From: Mesorhizobium sp. SARCC-RB16n
Lineage (GTDB): Bacteria > Pseudomonadota > Alphaproteobacteria > Rhizobiales > Rhizobiaceae
Length of the DNA stretch: 45,693 nucleotides
Direction of reading: 5' to 3'
NCBI RefSeq assembly: GCF_008520305.1
Contig: NZ_ML703296.1
Coordinates: 1-45,693, forward strand
Shown: in pieces, positions 8,562-16,724 of the stretch
Position numbering within the stretch: position 1 is the stretch's first letter
Layout of the letters: each line of letters begins with the position of its first letter
The notes under the pieces: generated by a model
The model's input: the letters and a program-made list of their open reading frames with translations, nothing else
What the model was told of the DNA's origin: nothing
Databases searched by the model: none
Made by a program: the position numbers and the translations under genes

Positions 8562-9670
8562 TCCGCTGCGTCCTTCTTTTCTTCCGCCTTCGGCGGATTC
8601 TCGCGCGCCTCATACTCGGCGCGCATGCGGCGCACGAGGTCGAGCTCGGCCTGGAAATCGACATAGTGCGGCAGCTTCAGGTGCTCAACGAAGCCGGTCG
8701 CCTGGACATTGTCGGAATGCGAGATGACGAATTCCTCGTCCTGGGCGGCGGCAACGATGTCCTCGCCGAGCTCCGAGGCGCGCAGGGCGCGGTCGCAGAG
8801 CGCCATGGCCATCGCCTTGCGCTCGCTCTGGCCGAAGACGAGACCGTAGCCGCGGGTGAATTGCGGCGGCGCCTTGGCCGAGCCCTTGAACTGGTTGACC
8901 ATCTGGCATTCGGTGACCCGCACCGTGCCGAGCGGCACGGCGAAAGGCAGTTCGGGAACGTCAAGCTCCAGCTGGACCTCGCCGATGCGGATCTCGCCGA
9001 CGAAGGGATGGTTGCGGGCATAGCCACGCTGCGTGGAATAGCCTAACGCCAGCAGAAATCCCTCGTCGCCGCGCGACAGCGCCTGCAGGCGGATGTCGCG
9101 CGCCATCGGGAATTCCAGCGGCTCTCGCGTGATGTCGCCGGGAATGTGATCCTGCGGCATGTCGCCATCGGGCTCGATCAGGCCTTCGCGGGCGAGGATG
9201 GCCGAGACACGCGGCATGGCCTCGGCCTCGCCGGTGCGCTGCAACGGTTCTGCGACATCGGCGCCGGCGGCAAGCTCCGGGTCGAGCAGGCGGTGCGTGT
9301 AGTCGAAGGTCGGACCGAGCAGCTGGCCGCCAGGCAAGTCCTTGTAAGTCGCCGAGACCCGCCGTTCGACCAGCATCGCGCTGGTGTCGATCGGACTGCT
9401 GTAACCGAACCGCGGCAGCGTGGTGCGGTAGGCGCGCACCAGGAAGATCGCCTCGATCATGTCGCCGCGCGCCTGGACGATAGCGAGTGCCGCCAATTCA
9501 CGGTCATAGAGCGAGCCTTCGCTCATCACCCTGTCGACACCGAGCGCCAGCTGTTCGACGATCTGGTCGAGGCGCAGTGCCGGCACCGAGCGGTCGCCGC
9601 GCCGGCGGTCGGCAAGCAGGCTGTGAGCGTTGGCAATGGCGGCTTCGCCACCTTTTACCGCGACATACAT
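8558..9670 (-). CDS. phnI: C-P lyase core complex subunit PhnI
   Basis: With PhnG, PhnH and PhnL this protein transfers a phosphonate onto the ribose of ATP; in E. coli PhnI alone has nucleosidase activity. It is 370 aa, a usual length. The start MYVAVKGGEAAI is the typical PhnI N-terminus, while the open frame further upstream overlaps phnH and is not coding. The C-terminus is charged (ENPPKAEEKKDAAE). It begins 2 nt after phnH and overlaps phnJ by 4 nt. Confidence 0.95.
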   Translation of the reverse strand: MYVAVKGGEAAIANAHSLLADRRRGDRSVPALRLDQIVEQLALGVDRVMSEGSLYDRELAALAIVQARGDMIEAIFLVRAYRTTLPRFGYSSPIDTSAMLVERRVSATYKDLPGGQLLGPTFDYTHRLLDPELAAGADVAEPLQRTGEAEAMPRVSAILAREGLIEPDGDMPQDHIPGDITREPLEFPMARDIRLQALSRGDEGFLLALGYSTQRGYARNHPFVGEIRIGEVQLELDVPELPFAVPLGTVRVTECQMVNQFKGSAKAPPQFTRGYGLVFGQSERKAMAMALCDRALRASELGEDIVAAAQDEEFVISHSDNVQATGFVEHLKLPHYVDFQAELDLVRRMRAEYEARENPPKAEEKKDAAE

Positions 9671-9672
9671 CT

Positions 9673-10284
9673 TCAAGCCCCCATCGTTTTGATGCGCGTC
9701 GTGCGCGGCAGGCAGGCTACGCCTTCCGATGTGGCGAGGACGATGTCGACGCCGCGCGGAAAGCGCTTGTTGTTTTGCTTCCATTGCTCGACGAAATGGC
9801 GCGGCATCTGTGCCGGTGCGATCGTCGCGTTCGTTTCGATGCCGGGGCCTTCCAACAGCAGCGGGGTCCCTGAAACGAGGTCGCCGACCTGGAGGACCAG
9901 CGTCGTCGATCGGTCGGGATAGTCCTGGGTGCCTTGCGAAAAACCGTCGAGCGCCATCATCTCGGCCGGCGTGGCGACAAACGCGAAATGCGCGTCGGCT
10001 GATGTGTTGGCCAGCGGCGCGCCCGTGTGGAAGCCAAGCCAGGACCCGATCGCGGCGGAGGCATGCAGGGCCGGGTCGAGCCAGAGTGGCGTGTCGTTGT
10101 CGCACAGCGCCAGGGCAATGGCGCCTGATGTCGCCGAGAACGGCGCCGGCGGACGGGCCAGGGCCGGCAAAGGCTGCACTGTGCCGGGCCGAGCCATCGC
10201 GTCCATGACGGCGCGAAAAACAGTCTGGGCGTTGAAGACCGGATCGGCGAAGCCGCCCTCGATCGATTGCGCAGCGATATCCAT
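9673..10284 (-). CDS. phnH: C-P lyase core complex subunit PhnH
   Basis: This 203-aa member of the PhnG2H2I2J2 core complex is related in fold to PLP enzymes but binds no PLP. The N-terminus 'GGFADPVFNAQTVFRAVMDA' followed by 'ARPG' is a family pattern, as is the C-terminal 'RGVDIVLA' stretch. The start overlaps the phnG stop by one base (TGATG), which argues for coupled translation. Confidence 0.95.
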   Translation of the reverse strand: MDIAAQSIEGGFADPVFNAQTVFRAVMDAMARPGTVQPLPALARPPAPFSATSGAIALALCDNDTPLWLDPALHASAAIGSWLGFHTGAPLANTSADAHFAFVATPAEMMALDGFSQGTQDYPDRSTTLVLQVGDLVSGTPLLLEGPGIETNATIAPAQMPRHFVEQWKQNNKRFPRGVDIVLATSEGVACLPRTTRIKTMGA

Positions 10285-10745
10285 CAATCTTCTCCGCGGA
10301 CCATGGTGAAGAAATCCACCTTCGTTGCCGCCGTCTCGGCGTGGCGTTTTTCGTGGGCAGCAGTCAGAGCCGAGCGTAAGGGCGTAATGAGCATGGTCTC
10401 GACCTCGGTGCGGCGGGCAGGATCCTGCCAGAGCGCGTCGGCGACGGCTGCTAGCTTCGCCTTCTGCTTGTCGCGGCCAAGCGCGTAGCAATGGCCGACC
10501 TGGCCGGATGGCAGCCGGACCGTGGCGCGGGTGACGGTCGCTTCGCCGACATTGAAGGGCGCGCCGCCGCCGCCGATGCGGCCACGCAGCGTGACCAGGC
10601 CGGTCTCGGGGCCGCGCAGCAGCTTAGCTTGCGAAGGCAGGCCGGCCTCGTTCCAGAGCCGCACGATGTCGTCGCCGCTGGATCGCGCCAAGGTGTCCAT
10701 GGCGGCCTTGCGCTCCGCCTGGTCGCGGGCTTCCTGTCCTCGCAT
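10284..10745 (-). CDS. phnG: C-P lyase core complex subunit PhnG
   Basis: This is the first gene of the C-P lyase operon, 153 aa. PhnG pairs with PhnI in the core complex. The family patterns 'LLRGPETGLVTLRGRIGG', 'PFNVGEATVTRATVRL' and 'GHCYALGRDKQKA' are present. A TTG two codons upstream is possible, but GAGGA lies at better spacing for the ATG at 10745. The upstream gap, shared with phnF, holds the regulatory sites. Confidence 0.95.
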   Translation of the reverse strand: MRGQEARDQAERKAAMDTLARSSGDDIVRLWNEAGLPSQAKLLRGPETGLVTLRGRIGGGGAPFNVGEATVTRATVRLPSGQVGHCYALGRDKQKAKLAAVADALWQDPARRTEVETMLITPLRSALTAAHEKRHAETAATKVDFFTMVRGED

Positions 10746-10769
10746 CGCCAATTTTCCTCTTCGCTAAAT

Positions 10770-10789
10770 TTGTCTATTGATATAGACAA
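10770..10789. promoter_or_regulatory. phnF: Probable PhnF operator
   Basis: A perfect inverted repeat, TTGTCTAT-TGAT-ATAGACAA, with 8-bp arms. It is followed directly by a further half-site-like CTATACAA (10789-10797 region), so several overlapping half sites occur. Sites with TATAGAC cores are typical of HutC/UTRA-type GntR regulators such as PhnF. It lies just downstream of a TATAAT on the minus strand, where a repressor would block phnG transcription. Confidence 0.68.
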
Positions 10790-10797
10790 CTATACAA

Positions 10798-10803
10798 ATT
10801 ATA
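10798..10803 (-). promoter_or_regulatory. phnG: TATAAT -10 element candidate for phnG
   Basis: A perfect TATAAT on the minus strand lies between the PhoB-type box and the PhnF palindrome. The distance to the box (21 nt) is longer than the usual 10-11 nt, so either a different -10 is used by PhoB or this is a separate promoter. Confidence 0.35.
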
Positions 10804-10824
10804 CATATTACCTAACGCGAGTCC

Positions 10825-10842
10825 ATGACGGGTGCGTGACAG
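10825..10842 (-). promoter_or_regulatory. phnG: PhoB box upstream of phnG
   Basis: The minus strand reads CTGTCAC-GCAC-CCGTCAT, which matches the two direct 7-bp repeats of the PhoB consensus (CTGTCAT-N4-CTGTCAT) at 12 of 14 positions with the right spacing. It points toward phnG, about 80 nt from its start. Phosphate-starvation control of phn operons by PhoB is well established in enterobacteria and rhizobia. Confidence 0.68.
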
Positions 10843-10863
10843 GATTGGCCGGGGGGCAAAAAC

Positions 10864-11613
10864 ATGATCGGGCAGCAAGTGGCCGATAGCATCGAGCGGC
10901 GCAGCGGTGTCTCACTGTGGCGCCAGATTGCCGACAGGATCCTGCAATCGATCGCCGCTGGTGATTTCATCGAGAATGCCGCGCTGCCGCCCGAGGTCGC
11001 ACTGGCGGAACGTTATGGCGTCAACCGCCACACCGTGCGCAGCGCCATATCGGCCCTGGTGCAGGAGGGCGTGTTGCGGGCCGAACAGGGGCGCGGCACC
11101 TTCGTCTTGTCACGCAAGCGGCTGTCCTATCCGATCGGCGCGCGTACGCGCTTCTCGGCGGGCCTGCAGGGGCAGACGTCGGAACGGCACATCGTGCTGC
11201 TCGCTTCATCGATCGAGCCAGCCAGCCAGCGTGTCGCAGAGGGCCTTGGCCTTGCGAGGGGCGCTGGCGCGATGCGGCTGGAAACACGGGGCGAGGCCGA
11301 TGGACGGCCAGTGTCGCGCGCCGCCAGTTGGTTCGATGCCAGGCGCTTTGCCGGCATCGATGCCGCGATGGCCGAGACCGGGTCGATCACGGCGTCGCTC
11401 GCTCGTTTCGGCATCGACGATTATCTTCGGCAATCCACCGTGCTCTCGGCGCGCCATGCCGATGCCGCCGATCTCGCCGACCTTGACCTGCAGCCGGGTG
11501 CCATCGTGCTGGTCACGGTGGCGGTCAACGTCACGCCCGACGGCCGGCCGATCCAGTTTTCGGAGTCACGTTTTCCTGCGGAGCGGGTGGAGCTGAAGCT
11601 CTCGGCGCTGTGA
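10864..11613 (+). CDS. phnF: GntR-family (HutC/UTRA) phosphonate operon regulator PhnF
   Basis: This transcriptional repressor, 249 aa, has a winged helix-turn-helix at about 15-85 (pattern 'NRHTVRSAISALVQEGVLR' then 'GRGTFV') and a UTRA ligand-binding domain from about 100 to the end. It is divergent from phnG across a 118-nt gap holding a perfect palindrome, so it probably represses the phn operon and itself until a phosphonate or a degradation product binds. It ends 7 nt from the convergent dehydrogenase gene. Confidence 0.93.
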   Translation: MIGQQVADSIERRSGVSLWRQIADRILQSIAAGDFIENAALPPEVALAERYGVNRHTVRSAISALVQEGVLRAEQGRGTFVLSRKRLSYPIGARTRFSAGLQGQTSERHIVLLASSIEPASQRVAEGLGLARGAGAMRLETRGEADGRPVSRAASWFDARRFAGIDAAMAETGSITASLARFGIDDYLRQSTVLSARHADAADLADLDLQPGAIVLVTVAVNVTPDGRPIQFSESRFPAERVELKLSAL

Positions 11614-11620
11614 CGCCTGG

Positions 11621-12637
11621 TTATCCGATCTCGATCACAGCCTTGATCAGGCCCGACTTTTCATGCGCCCAGTGAGCGACATCCCCTGGCGTATCGGCCA
11701 GCGTTGTGCGGTGGGTGACGAGCTTGGCCAACGGCACGGCGCCGTTGCGGATCGAGGCGGCGACGTGATCGAAGTCGGCGCGCAACGCGTTGCGGCTGCC
11801 CACCAATGTCATTTCGCGCTTATGGAATTCGGGGTCGGAAAAGACGATGTCGTCCTTGACGACGCTGACCAGCACCAGCGTGCCGCCATGCGCGACGTGG
11901 GCGAAGGCCGATTGCACCGACCGGGTGTTGCCGGTGGCGTCGAAGACCACGTCGAACCCTTCGCCGTCGGTCGCGTCCTTGACCAAATCCGCCGCCGTGC
12001 CACGCGAGCCGTCGAGCGTCTGGAAGCCGAGTTCGCCCTCGGCAAAATCCAGCCGCTCGGTGCTCATATCGAGCAGCGTCACGTCAAGCCCGGCGATGCG
12101 GGCGAAGATGGCGGTGCCAAGTCCGATCGGCCCGGCGCCGATAACCAGCGCGCGGGCGCCAGGCTCTGCCCGCGCGCGCCGCACGGCATGGGCGCCGATG
12201 GCCAGGAATTCGACGGCGGCGGCGTCGGCGGGCGACAGGCCGTTGGTGGGATAGAGATTCTCAGCTGGCACCAGGATCTGTTCGCACATGGCGCCGTCGC
12301 GGTGCACGCCGAGCACTTCGATCCTGACGCAGCAATTTGGCTTGCCGTGCCGGCAGGCGATGCATTTGCCGCAGGAGAGATAGGGGTTGATGATCACCGG
12401 TTCGCCAAGCGCGAGGTCGACGCCTTCGCCCGTCTCGATCACGGTGCCGGAGACCTCGTGGCCCATGATGCGGGGATAGGCGAGGAATGGGTGCTTGCCC
12501 TCGAAGATATGGTAGTCGGTGCCGCAGATGCCGACATGGCTGACCGCGACCAGCGCCCAGCCGGGAGGCGGCTGGGAGGGTACGGGACGGTCTTCCAGAA
12601 CGAGTTCGCCGGGCGAGCGGCAGACGACGGCTTTCAT
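11621..12637 (-). CDS. Zinc alcohol dehydrogenase, L-galactonate oxidoreductase (LgoD)-like
   Basis: This medium-chain zinc dehydrogenase, 338 aa, is probably NAD-dependent. Catalytic zinc ligands are C38 in 'GICGTDYH' and H60-E61 in 'GHE'; structural zinc cysteines are C89, C92, C95 and C103. The Rossmann motif 'VIGAGPIGLG' follows. The sequence lines up well over its length with E. coli LgoD (YjjN), including 'EVLGVHRDG' and 'FSDPEFHKREMT', so a sugar-acid or polyol substrate such as L-galactonate is likely. It is the last gene of the CUT2 transporter cluster, downstream of a terminator-like hairpin. Confidence 0.88.
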   Translation of the reverse strand: MKAVVCRSPGELVLEDRPVPSQPPPGWALVAVSHVGICGTDYHIFEGKHPFLAYPRIMGHEVSGTVIETGEGVDLALGEPVIINPYLSCGKCIACRHGKPNCCVRIEVLGVHRDGAMCEQILVPAENLYPTNGLSPADAAAVEFLAIGAHAVRRARAEPGARALVIGAGPIGLGTAIFARIAGLDVTLLDMSTERLDFAEGELGFQTLDGSRGTAADLVKDATDGEGFDVVFDATGNTRSVQSAFAHVAHGGTLVLVSVVKDDIVFSDPEFHKREMTLVGSRNALRADFDHVAASIRNGAVPLAKLVTHRTTLADTPGDVAHWAHEKSGLIKAVIEIG

Positions 12638-12661
12638 GTTTCAGTCCATTTTGGGTTTACG

Positions 12662-12694
12662 AAAACGCCGGCCCGTTTTGATACCGGGCCGGCG
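12662..12694 (-). terminator. Intrinsic terminator between the CUT2 permease and dehydrogenase genes
   Basis: On the minus strand the arms CGCCGGCCCG and CGGGCCGGCG (10 bp, perfect, loop GTATCAAAA with small end pairing) are followed by TTTT. It should reduce transcription from the transporter genes into the dehydrogenase gene, or end it. Confidence 0.65.
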
Positions 12695-12714
12695 ATCGAC
12701 CTTCGGTTCGTTGA

Positions 12715-13683
12715 CTACTTGCCGCCGCGACGGCGCAGCCCGTCGAAATAGACAATGACGATGATCAGCACGCCGGTGATGACACGCTGCCAGAAGGCAT
12801 TGACGTTCAGCAGGTTGGCGCCGTTGTTGATGGTGGCGAGAATGAAGGCGCCGAGCAGCGGCCCATGCACGGAGCCGACCGCGCCGAACAGTGAGGTGCC
12901 GCCGATCACCGACGAGGCGATCGCCTGCAGTTCCCAGCCTTCGGCCTGGGTCGGATTGCCGATGCCGATGCGCGAAGCCAAGAGTACGCCGACGAATGCC
13001 GCGCAGAGACCCGACAGCGTGTAGGCCATGAAGATGGTGCGCTGGACATTGACGCCGGACAGGCGCGAGGCCTCGGCGTTCGACCCGACCGAGAACAGGT
13101 ACCGGCCCCAGCGGCTGTGATGCAGGAATACATAGGCGGGTATGCCAACCAGAAGGACCATCCAGAACAGATTGGGAATGCCGAGGAAGGAGTTGCGCGA
13201 GAATTCCTGGAAAGCATCATTGTTGATCGAAATCGAATTGCCGTTGGTCATCAAAAGGCCAATGCCGCGCAGCGATGTCAGGGTCGCCAGCGTGATGATG
13301 AAGGGCGGCAGGCCCATCTTGACGATGCCAAAACCATGGAAGAGGCCGATGGCGACGCCGACCAGCAGGGTGAGCAGGATGGCAAAGAAGACCGGGACGC
13401 CGGCATTGATCAGCATCGCGGCGATGACGGTGGCGAAGCCGACCACGGCGCCGACCGACAGATCGATGCCGCCGGTGATGATGACGAAGGTCTGGCCGAC
13501 AGCCAGAATGGCGATCATCGAACCCTGACGCAGCAGATTCGAGATGTTGTTGGCCGACGCGAAGCTCGATGTGGAGAACGACAGGATGACCCACAGCAGC
13601 ACCAGCAGCGCCAGCAGCGTCAGTCCGAACAGGGCGTTGTAATTGCGCTTTGGTTTTTCGGCGGGAATCGCCTCGGTGCTCAT
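12715..13683 (-). CDS. CUT2-family sugar ABC transporter permease (RbsC/FrcC type)
   Basis: This inner-membrane sugar permease, 322 aa, has about eight to ten membrane segments. The patterns 'GQTFVIITGGIDLSVGAVVGF' (split around 13440-13510) and 'VIGGTSLFGAVGSVHGPLLGA' are hallmarks of the ribose/fructose/xylose permease family. It starts inside the stop of the ATPase gene (ATGA) with a good ribosome site (GGGAGGA). The sugar cannot be told from the permease alone. Confidence 0.93.
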   Translation of the reverse strand: MSTEAIPAEKPKRNYNALFGLTLLALLVLLWVILSFSTSSFASANNISNLLRQGSMIAILAVGQTFVIITGGIDLSVGAVVGFATVIAAMLINAGVPVFFAILLTLLVGVAIGLFHGFGIVKMGLPPFIITLATLTSLRGIGLLMTNGNSISINNDAFQEFSRNSFLGIPNLFWMVLLVGIPAYVFLHHSRWGRYLFSVGSNAEASRLSGVNVQRTIFMAYTLSGLCAAFVGVLLASRIGIGNPTQAEGWELQAIASSVIGGTSLFGAVGSVHGPLLGAFILATINNGANLLNVNAFWQRVITGVLIIVIVYFDGLRRRGGK

Positions 13684-15233
13684 GTCTTTCCTCCCAGCTT
13701 TTCTTGTTTCTCGGCGAGCGCCTGTGTGAGAATGTCCTCGTGATCGGCGGTGTGGAACCCGTGCGTAGCCACCAGCTTGCCGCGGCGGAACACGTGCAGC
13801 GTGTCGGCCAGTTCATAGACTTCCGGCAAATAGGACGAGATCAGGATGATGCCGGCGCCCTTCGACAAGAGCGCGCTGAACAGGCGGTAGATTTCGGCCT
13901 TGGTGCCGACATCCACGCCAACCGTCGGCTCGTCGAAGATGAACAGCTTGGCGCCATGCGCCAGCCATTTGCCGATGACGATCTTCTGCTGATTGCCGCC
14001 CGACAGGCTCGAGGCCAAAGCATTGCGGGTCGGCGTCTTGATCCTGAGATCGGCGATCTGGCGGTCGGCCTGGGTCTTTTCCTGTGCTCCGGAGATCAAG
14101 AGATTGTTGGAGATGCGCTTGTAGATCGGCAAGTTGAGGTTGAGGCCGACCGGCAAATTGAGGCAGAGGCCCTGGTCGCGGCGGCTTTCCGGCGCCAGCG
14201 CCATGCCGAGCTTGATGGCGTCATGCTCGGAATTGACCTGGACATCCTTGCCTTCCCACAGGATCTGGCCGGCCGATTTGCGGTGGCGACCGTAGAGCGT
14301 GGTGACGAATTCGCTGCGTCCAGCGCCGATCAGGCCATAGAGCCCGACGATCTCGCCGGCGCGGACCGTCATCGACACGTTTTCGAAGCCCTTGCCCGAG
14401 AGGTTCCTGGCCTCGATGATCGCGGCACCCGGAGTGAAATGCTCCTTGTGGTAGATTTGTTCGATCGAGCGGTTGATCATCAGCTTGACGAGTTCAGCGT
14501 CATTGGTCTCACTGATATTCCTGGTGCCGACCAGCGTGCCGTCGCGCAGCACGGACACACGATCGGCCAGCTCGAAGACTTCCTCCATGCGGTGGCTGAT
14601 GTAGATGATCGTCACGCCCTCTGACTTCAGCCGGCGGATCAGGGTGAAGAGCTGGTCGGCCTCCTTGCGGGTCAGGTAAGCGGTCGGCTCGTCGAAGATC
14701 AGAAATTTGGTGCCACGCACCGTGGCACGGGCGGCAGCGATCAGTTGTTGCTGGCCGATGGTGAGGTCGCCGAGAGTGACATGGGCGGGCAGGTCGAAGC
14801 CGAGACCGTCGATGATCTTCTGCGCCTCCCTGACCATGGCGCGCTGCTGCAGGATGCCGAAGCGCGAATTTTCCTCCCCGAGGAACATGTTGGCGGCGAC
14901 GGTCAGATGACGGCAGAGCACAACTTCCTGGTGGACGGCGTTGATGCCCAGCGCCATCGCCTCGTGCGGGGTTGCGAGCGCCGCCGGCTTGCCCTCCCAG
15001 ATTACCTCGCCGGAGGTGCGCGGCATGACGCCGGTCAGGAGCTTGATCAGGGTGGATTTTCCGGCCCCATTCTCGCCGACGATGGCGTGGATCTCACCGG
15101 CCTTGAAAGCGAGGGTCACCGGCTTCAGCGCATGGGTGCCCGGATATTTCTTCTCGAGGCCGCGCAGTTCCAGGATCGTCCTGCCGGGCTCCAGAACGGG
15201 GGCAGGGTGCAGGTCTTGCGCCGTCGATGTCAT
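13680..15233 (-). CDS. CUT2-family sugar ABC transporter ATP-binding protein, two domains
   Basis: This tandem ATPase, 517 aa, belongs to the RbsA/FrcA class. The first domain has an intact Walker A, 'GENGAGKST', and signature 'LTIGQQQLI'. The second has the degenerate Walker A 'GLIGAGRSE' usual for this class and the intact signature 'LSGGNQQKI', with Walker B 'LFIFDEPTVGVD'. GGAGG 7 nt before the ATG supports the start. It follows the binding-protein gene after 154 nt that carry a strong hairpin. Confidence 0.94.
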   Translation of the reverse strand: MTSTAQDLHPAPVLEPGRTILELRGLEKKYPGTHALKPVTLAFKAGEIHAIVGENGAGKSTLIKLLTGVMPRTSGEVIWEGKPAALATPHEAMALGINAVHQEVVLCRHLTVAANMFLGEENSRFGILQQRAMVREAQKIIDGLGFDLPAHVTLGDLTIGQQQLIAAARATVRGTKFLIFDEPTAYLTRKEADQLFTLIRRLKSEGVTIIYISHRMEEVFELADRVSVLRDGTLVGTRNISETNDAELVKLMINRSIEQIYHKEHFTPGAAIIEARNLSGKGFENVSMTVRAGEIVGLYGLIGAGRSEFVTTLYGRHRKSAGQILWEGKDVQVNSEHDAIKLGMALAPESRRDQGLCLNLPVGLNLNLPIYKRISNNLLISGAQEKTQADRQIADLRIKTPTRNALASSLSGGNQQKIVIGKWLAHGAKLFIFDEPTVGVDVGTKAEIYRLFSALLSKGAGIILISSYLPEVYELADTLHVFRRGKLVATHGFHTADHEDILTQALAEKQEKLGGKT

Positions 15234-15340
15234 GACAATCCTCCCAGATTGGCCTCACGATTTGACACGCTGCGAGGCTTTGAAACTCTCGCCAAAGCAG
15301 CCTAGCCCAAGGCGGCGGATTTCCAAGCGTTATGCGTGTT

Positions 15341-15368
15341 GTTTCCGGGGCAACGAAGCCCCGGAAAC
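15341..15368. repeat. Strong hairpin between binding-protein and ATPase genes
   Basis: Perfect 11-bp arms, GTTTCCGGGGC and GCCCCGGAAAC, around AACGAA. It lies 19 nt after the binding-protein stop, with no T-run on the minus strand, so it probably protects the upstream mRNA from 3' decay rather than ending transcription. That role is inference. Confidence 0.6.
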
Positions 15369-15387
15369 AGTGCGCCTGCGCCGATGC

Positions 15388-16383
15388 TTACTTGAGCTTC
15401 GGGTTCAGCAGTGCGTCGATCTTCGGTTCCTTCATATTGGCCTTGGTGACGAGATTTGCGCCGGTGTCGACATTGGCTTCGACCTTCTCGCCCTTCGAAG
15501 CCGCGAGCGCGGTCTTGATGCCGTCATAGCCCATCCGGTAAGGATCCTGCACGACGAGGCCGGAAATGACGCCGTCATTCAGGAATTTGATCAGCTTCTC
15601 GTCGCTGTCGAAACCGATCAGCGCGACCTTGCCGGCAAGCTTGTTCTCGGCGATCGCCTGGCCGACGCCCTGCGCCATGATCAGATTGGACGCGAAGATA
15701 CCCTTCAGGTCCGGATTGGCGGTGATCAGGTCGGTGGCGATGTTGAGGCCGGTGGTGGCCTGGCCGTCGGCATATTTGTCGGCGATCAGTTCAAGGCCGG
15801 GGTACTTGGCCTTGAGTTCTTCCTTGAAACCCTGAGCGCGCTGCTCGAGCGAGCCGGCGCCGGGAAGTGCGGTGATCAGCGCAACCTTGCCTTCGATCTT
15901 GCCGCCATTGGCGGCGCCGATGGCAGCCGCAAGACCGTCCGCCGCGACGCGGCCGCCCTGTACGTTGTCGGTGGTGAGGAACGAGGTGAAGGCCTTGGAG
16001 TCGGCGCTGGAGTCGATGCCGATGATCTTGACCTTGGCGGCGGCCTCGTCGATCGGCTTGCCGAGCGCCTTGGCTTCCGTCGGCGCAATAACGACAGCGG
16101 CCGGGTTGCCGGCGACGGCGTTCTCGAGGATGGAGATCTGGCCGTTGACGTCGGTTTCAGCCTGGGCGCCGAGTTCCGGAACGTTGACGCCGAGGTCCTT
16201 GCCGGCCTTGCGGGCGCCGGCCAGAACGATCTGCCAGTAGAAGGACGTGGTGTCCTTGACAATGATCGGAATGGTCACGTCCGCCGCCGAAACCGGTGCG
16301 GTATGCATGACGCCGGCGAGCATCGATGCTGCCGCCAGGGCCATGACGGCGCGGCGGTTGAGAATGCTGGTCACAAATTTCAT
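15388..16383 (-). CDS. CUT2-family sugar ABC transporter substrate-binding protein
   Basis: This periplasmic sugar-binding protein, 331 aa, is of the ribose/galactose-binding (peripla_BP_4) type. Residues 1-34 are a signal peptide ending near VSA-AD. The mature part starts 'VTIPIIVKDTTSFYWQIV' and contains 'GIDSSADS' and 'IGFDSDEKLI', positions that contact sugar in this family. GGAGG is 5 nt before the ATG. It is the first transporter gene, preceded by a 340-nt region with several dyads. Neighbouring enzymes suggest a sugar or sugar acid, but the ligand is unknown. Confidence 0.93.
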   Translation of the reverse strand: MKFVTSILNRRAVMALAAASMLAGVMHTAPVSAADVTIPIIVKDTTSFYWQIVLAGARKAGKDLGVNVPELGAQAETDVNGQISILENAVAGNPAAVVIAPTEAKALGKPIDEAAAKVKIIGIDSSADSKAFTSFLTTDNVQGGRVAADGLAAAIGAANGGKIEGKVALITALPGAGSLEQRAQGFKEELKAKYPGLELIADKYADGQATTGLNIATDLITANPDLKGIFASNLIMAQGVGQAIAENKLAGKVALIGFDSDEKLIKFLNDGVISGLVVQDPYRMGYDGIKTALAASKGEKVEANVDTGANLVTKANMKEPKIDALLNPKLK

Positions 16384-16465
16384 AGGATCCTCCCTAAGTC
16401 GCCTGGTGAACGTTCACGGAAGCCCGGTTCGGATAGGCGTGGCCCAAACAGAACTTTATCAATAA

Positions 16466-16484
16466 AAAACAGTTGCGCTGTTTT
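16466..16484. promoter_or_regulatory. Inverted repeat AAAACAG-TTGCG-CTGTTTT
   Basis: Perfect 7-bp arms around five bases, in the leader of the binding-protein gene. A similar A-rich/T-rich dyad with a GCG centre lies at 19364-19394, beside the regulator gene of the same locus, so both may be sites for that regulator. Confidence 0.45.
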
Positions 16485-16617
16485 GATAGTGCATCAATCC
16501 AGCCGATGCAAGCGGTGTTTCCAGTCAGTCCTCCCGACGGCCCGACAATGACCCACCCATCACCGCGGCTCACTGTCTTGTCTTAGTCGGGCGCTCCCGT
16601 TTCCGTTCCACGCGGTA

Positions 16618-16663
16618 TGGAATATTAATTCCACCCACCAGTCAACATGGAATGTTCATTCTT
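16618..16663. promoter_or_regulatory. Two TGGAAT-N4-ATTCCA-type palindromes, with a possible promoter
   Basis: The first site (16618-16633) is a perfect TGGAAT-ATTA-ATTCCA. The second (16648-16663) reads TGGAAT-GTTC-ATTCTT and starts 30 bp later, about three helical turns. On the minus strand TTGACT (16645-16640) lies between them at a distance that would put the -10 region inside the first palindrome. These look like operators of the binding-protein promoter. Confidence 0.5.
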
Positions 16664-16724
16664 TTCCGAGGTCGCAACATTGTGAAGCTGGCCCGCGATC
16701 CTGTGCGCATTGCGAATGCGCGCT

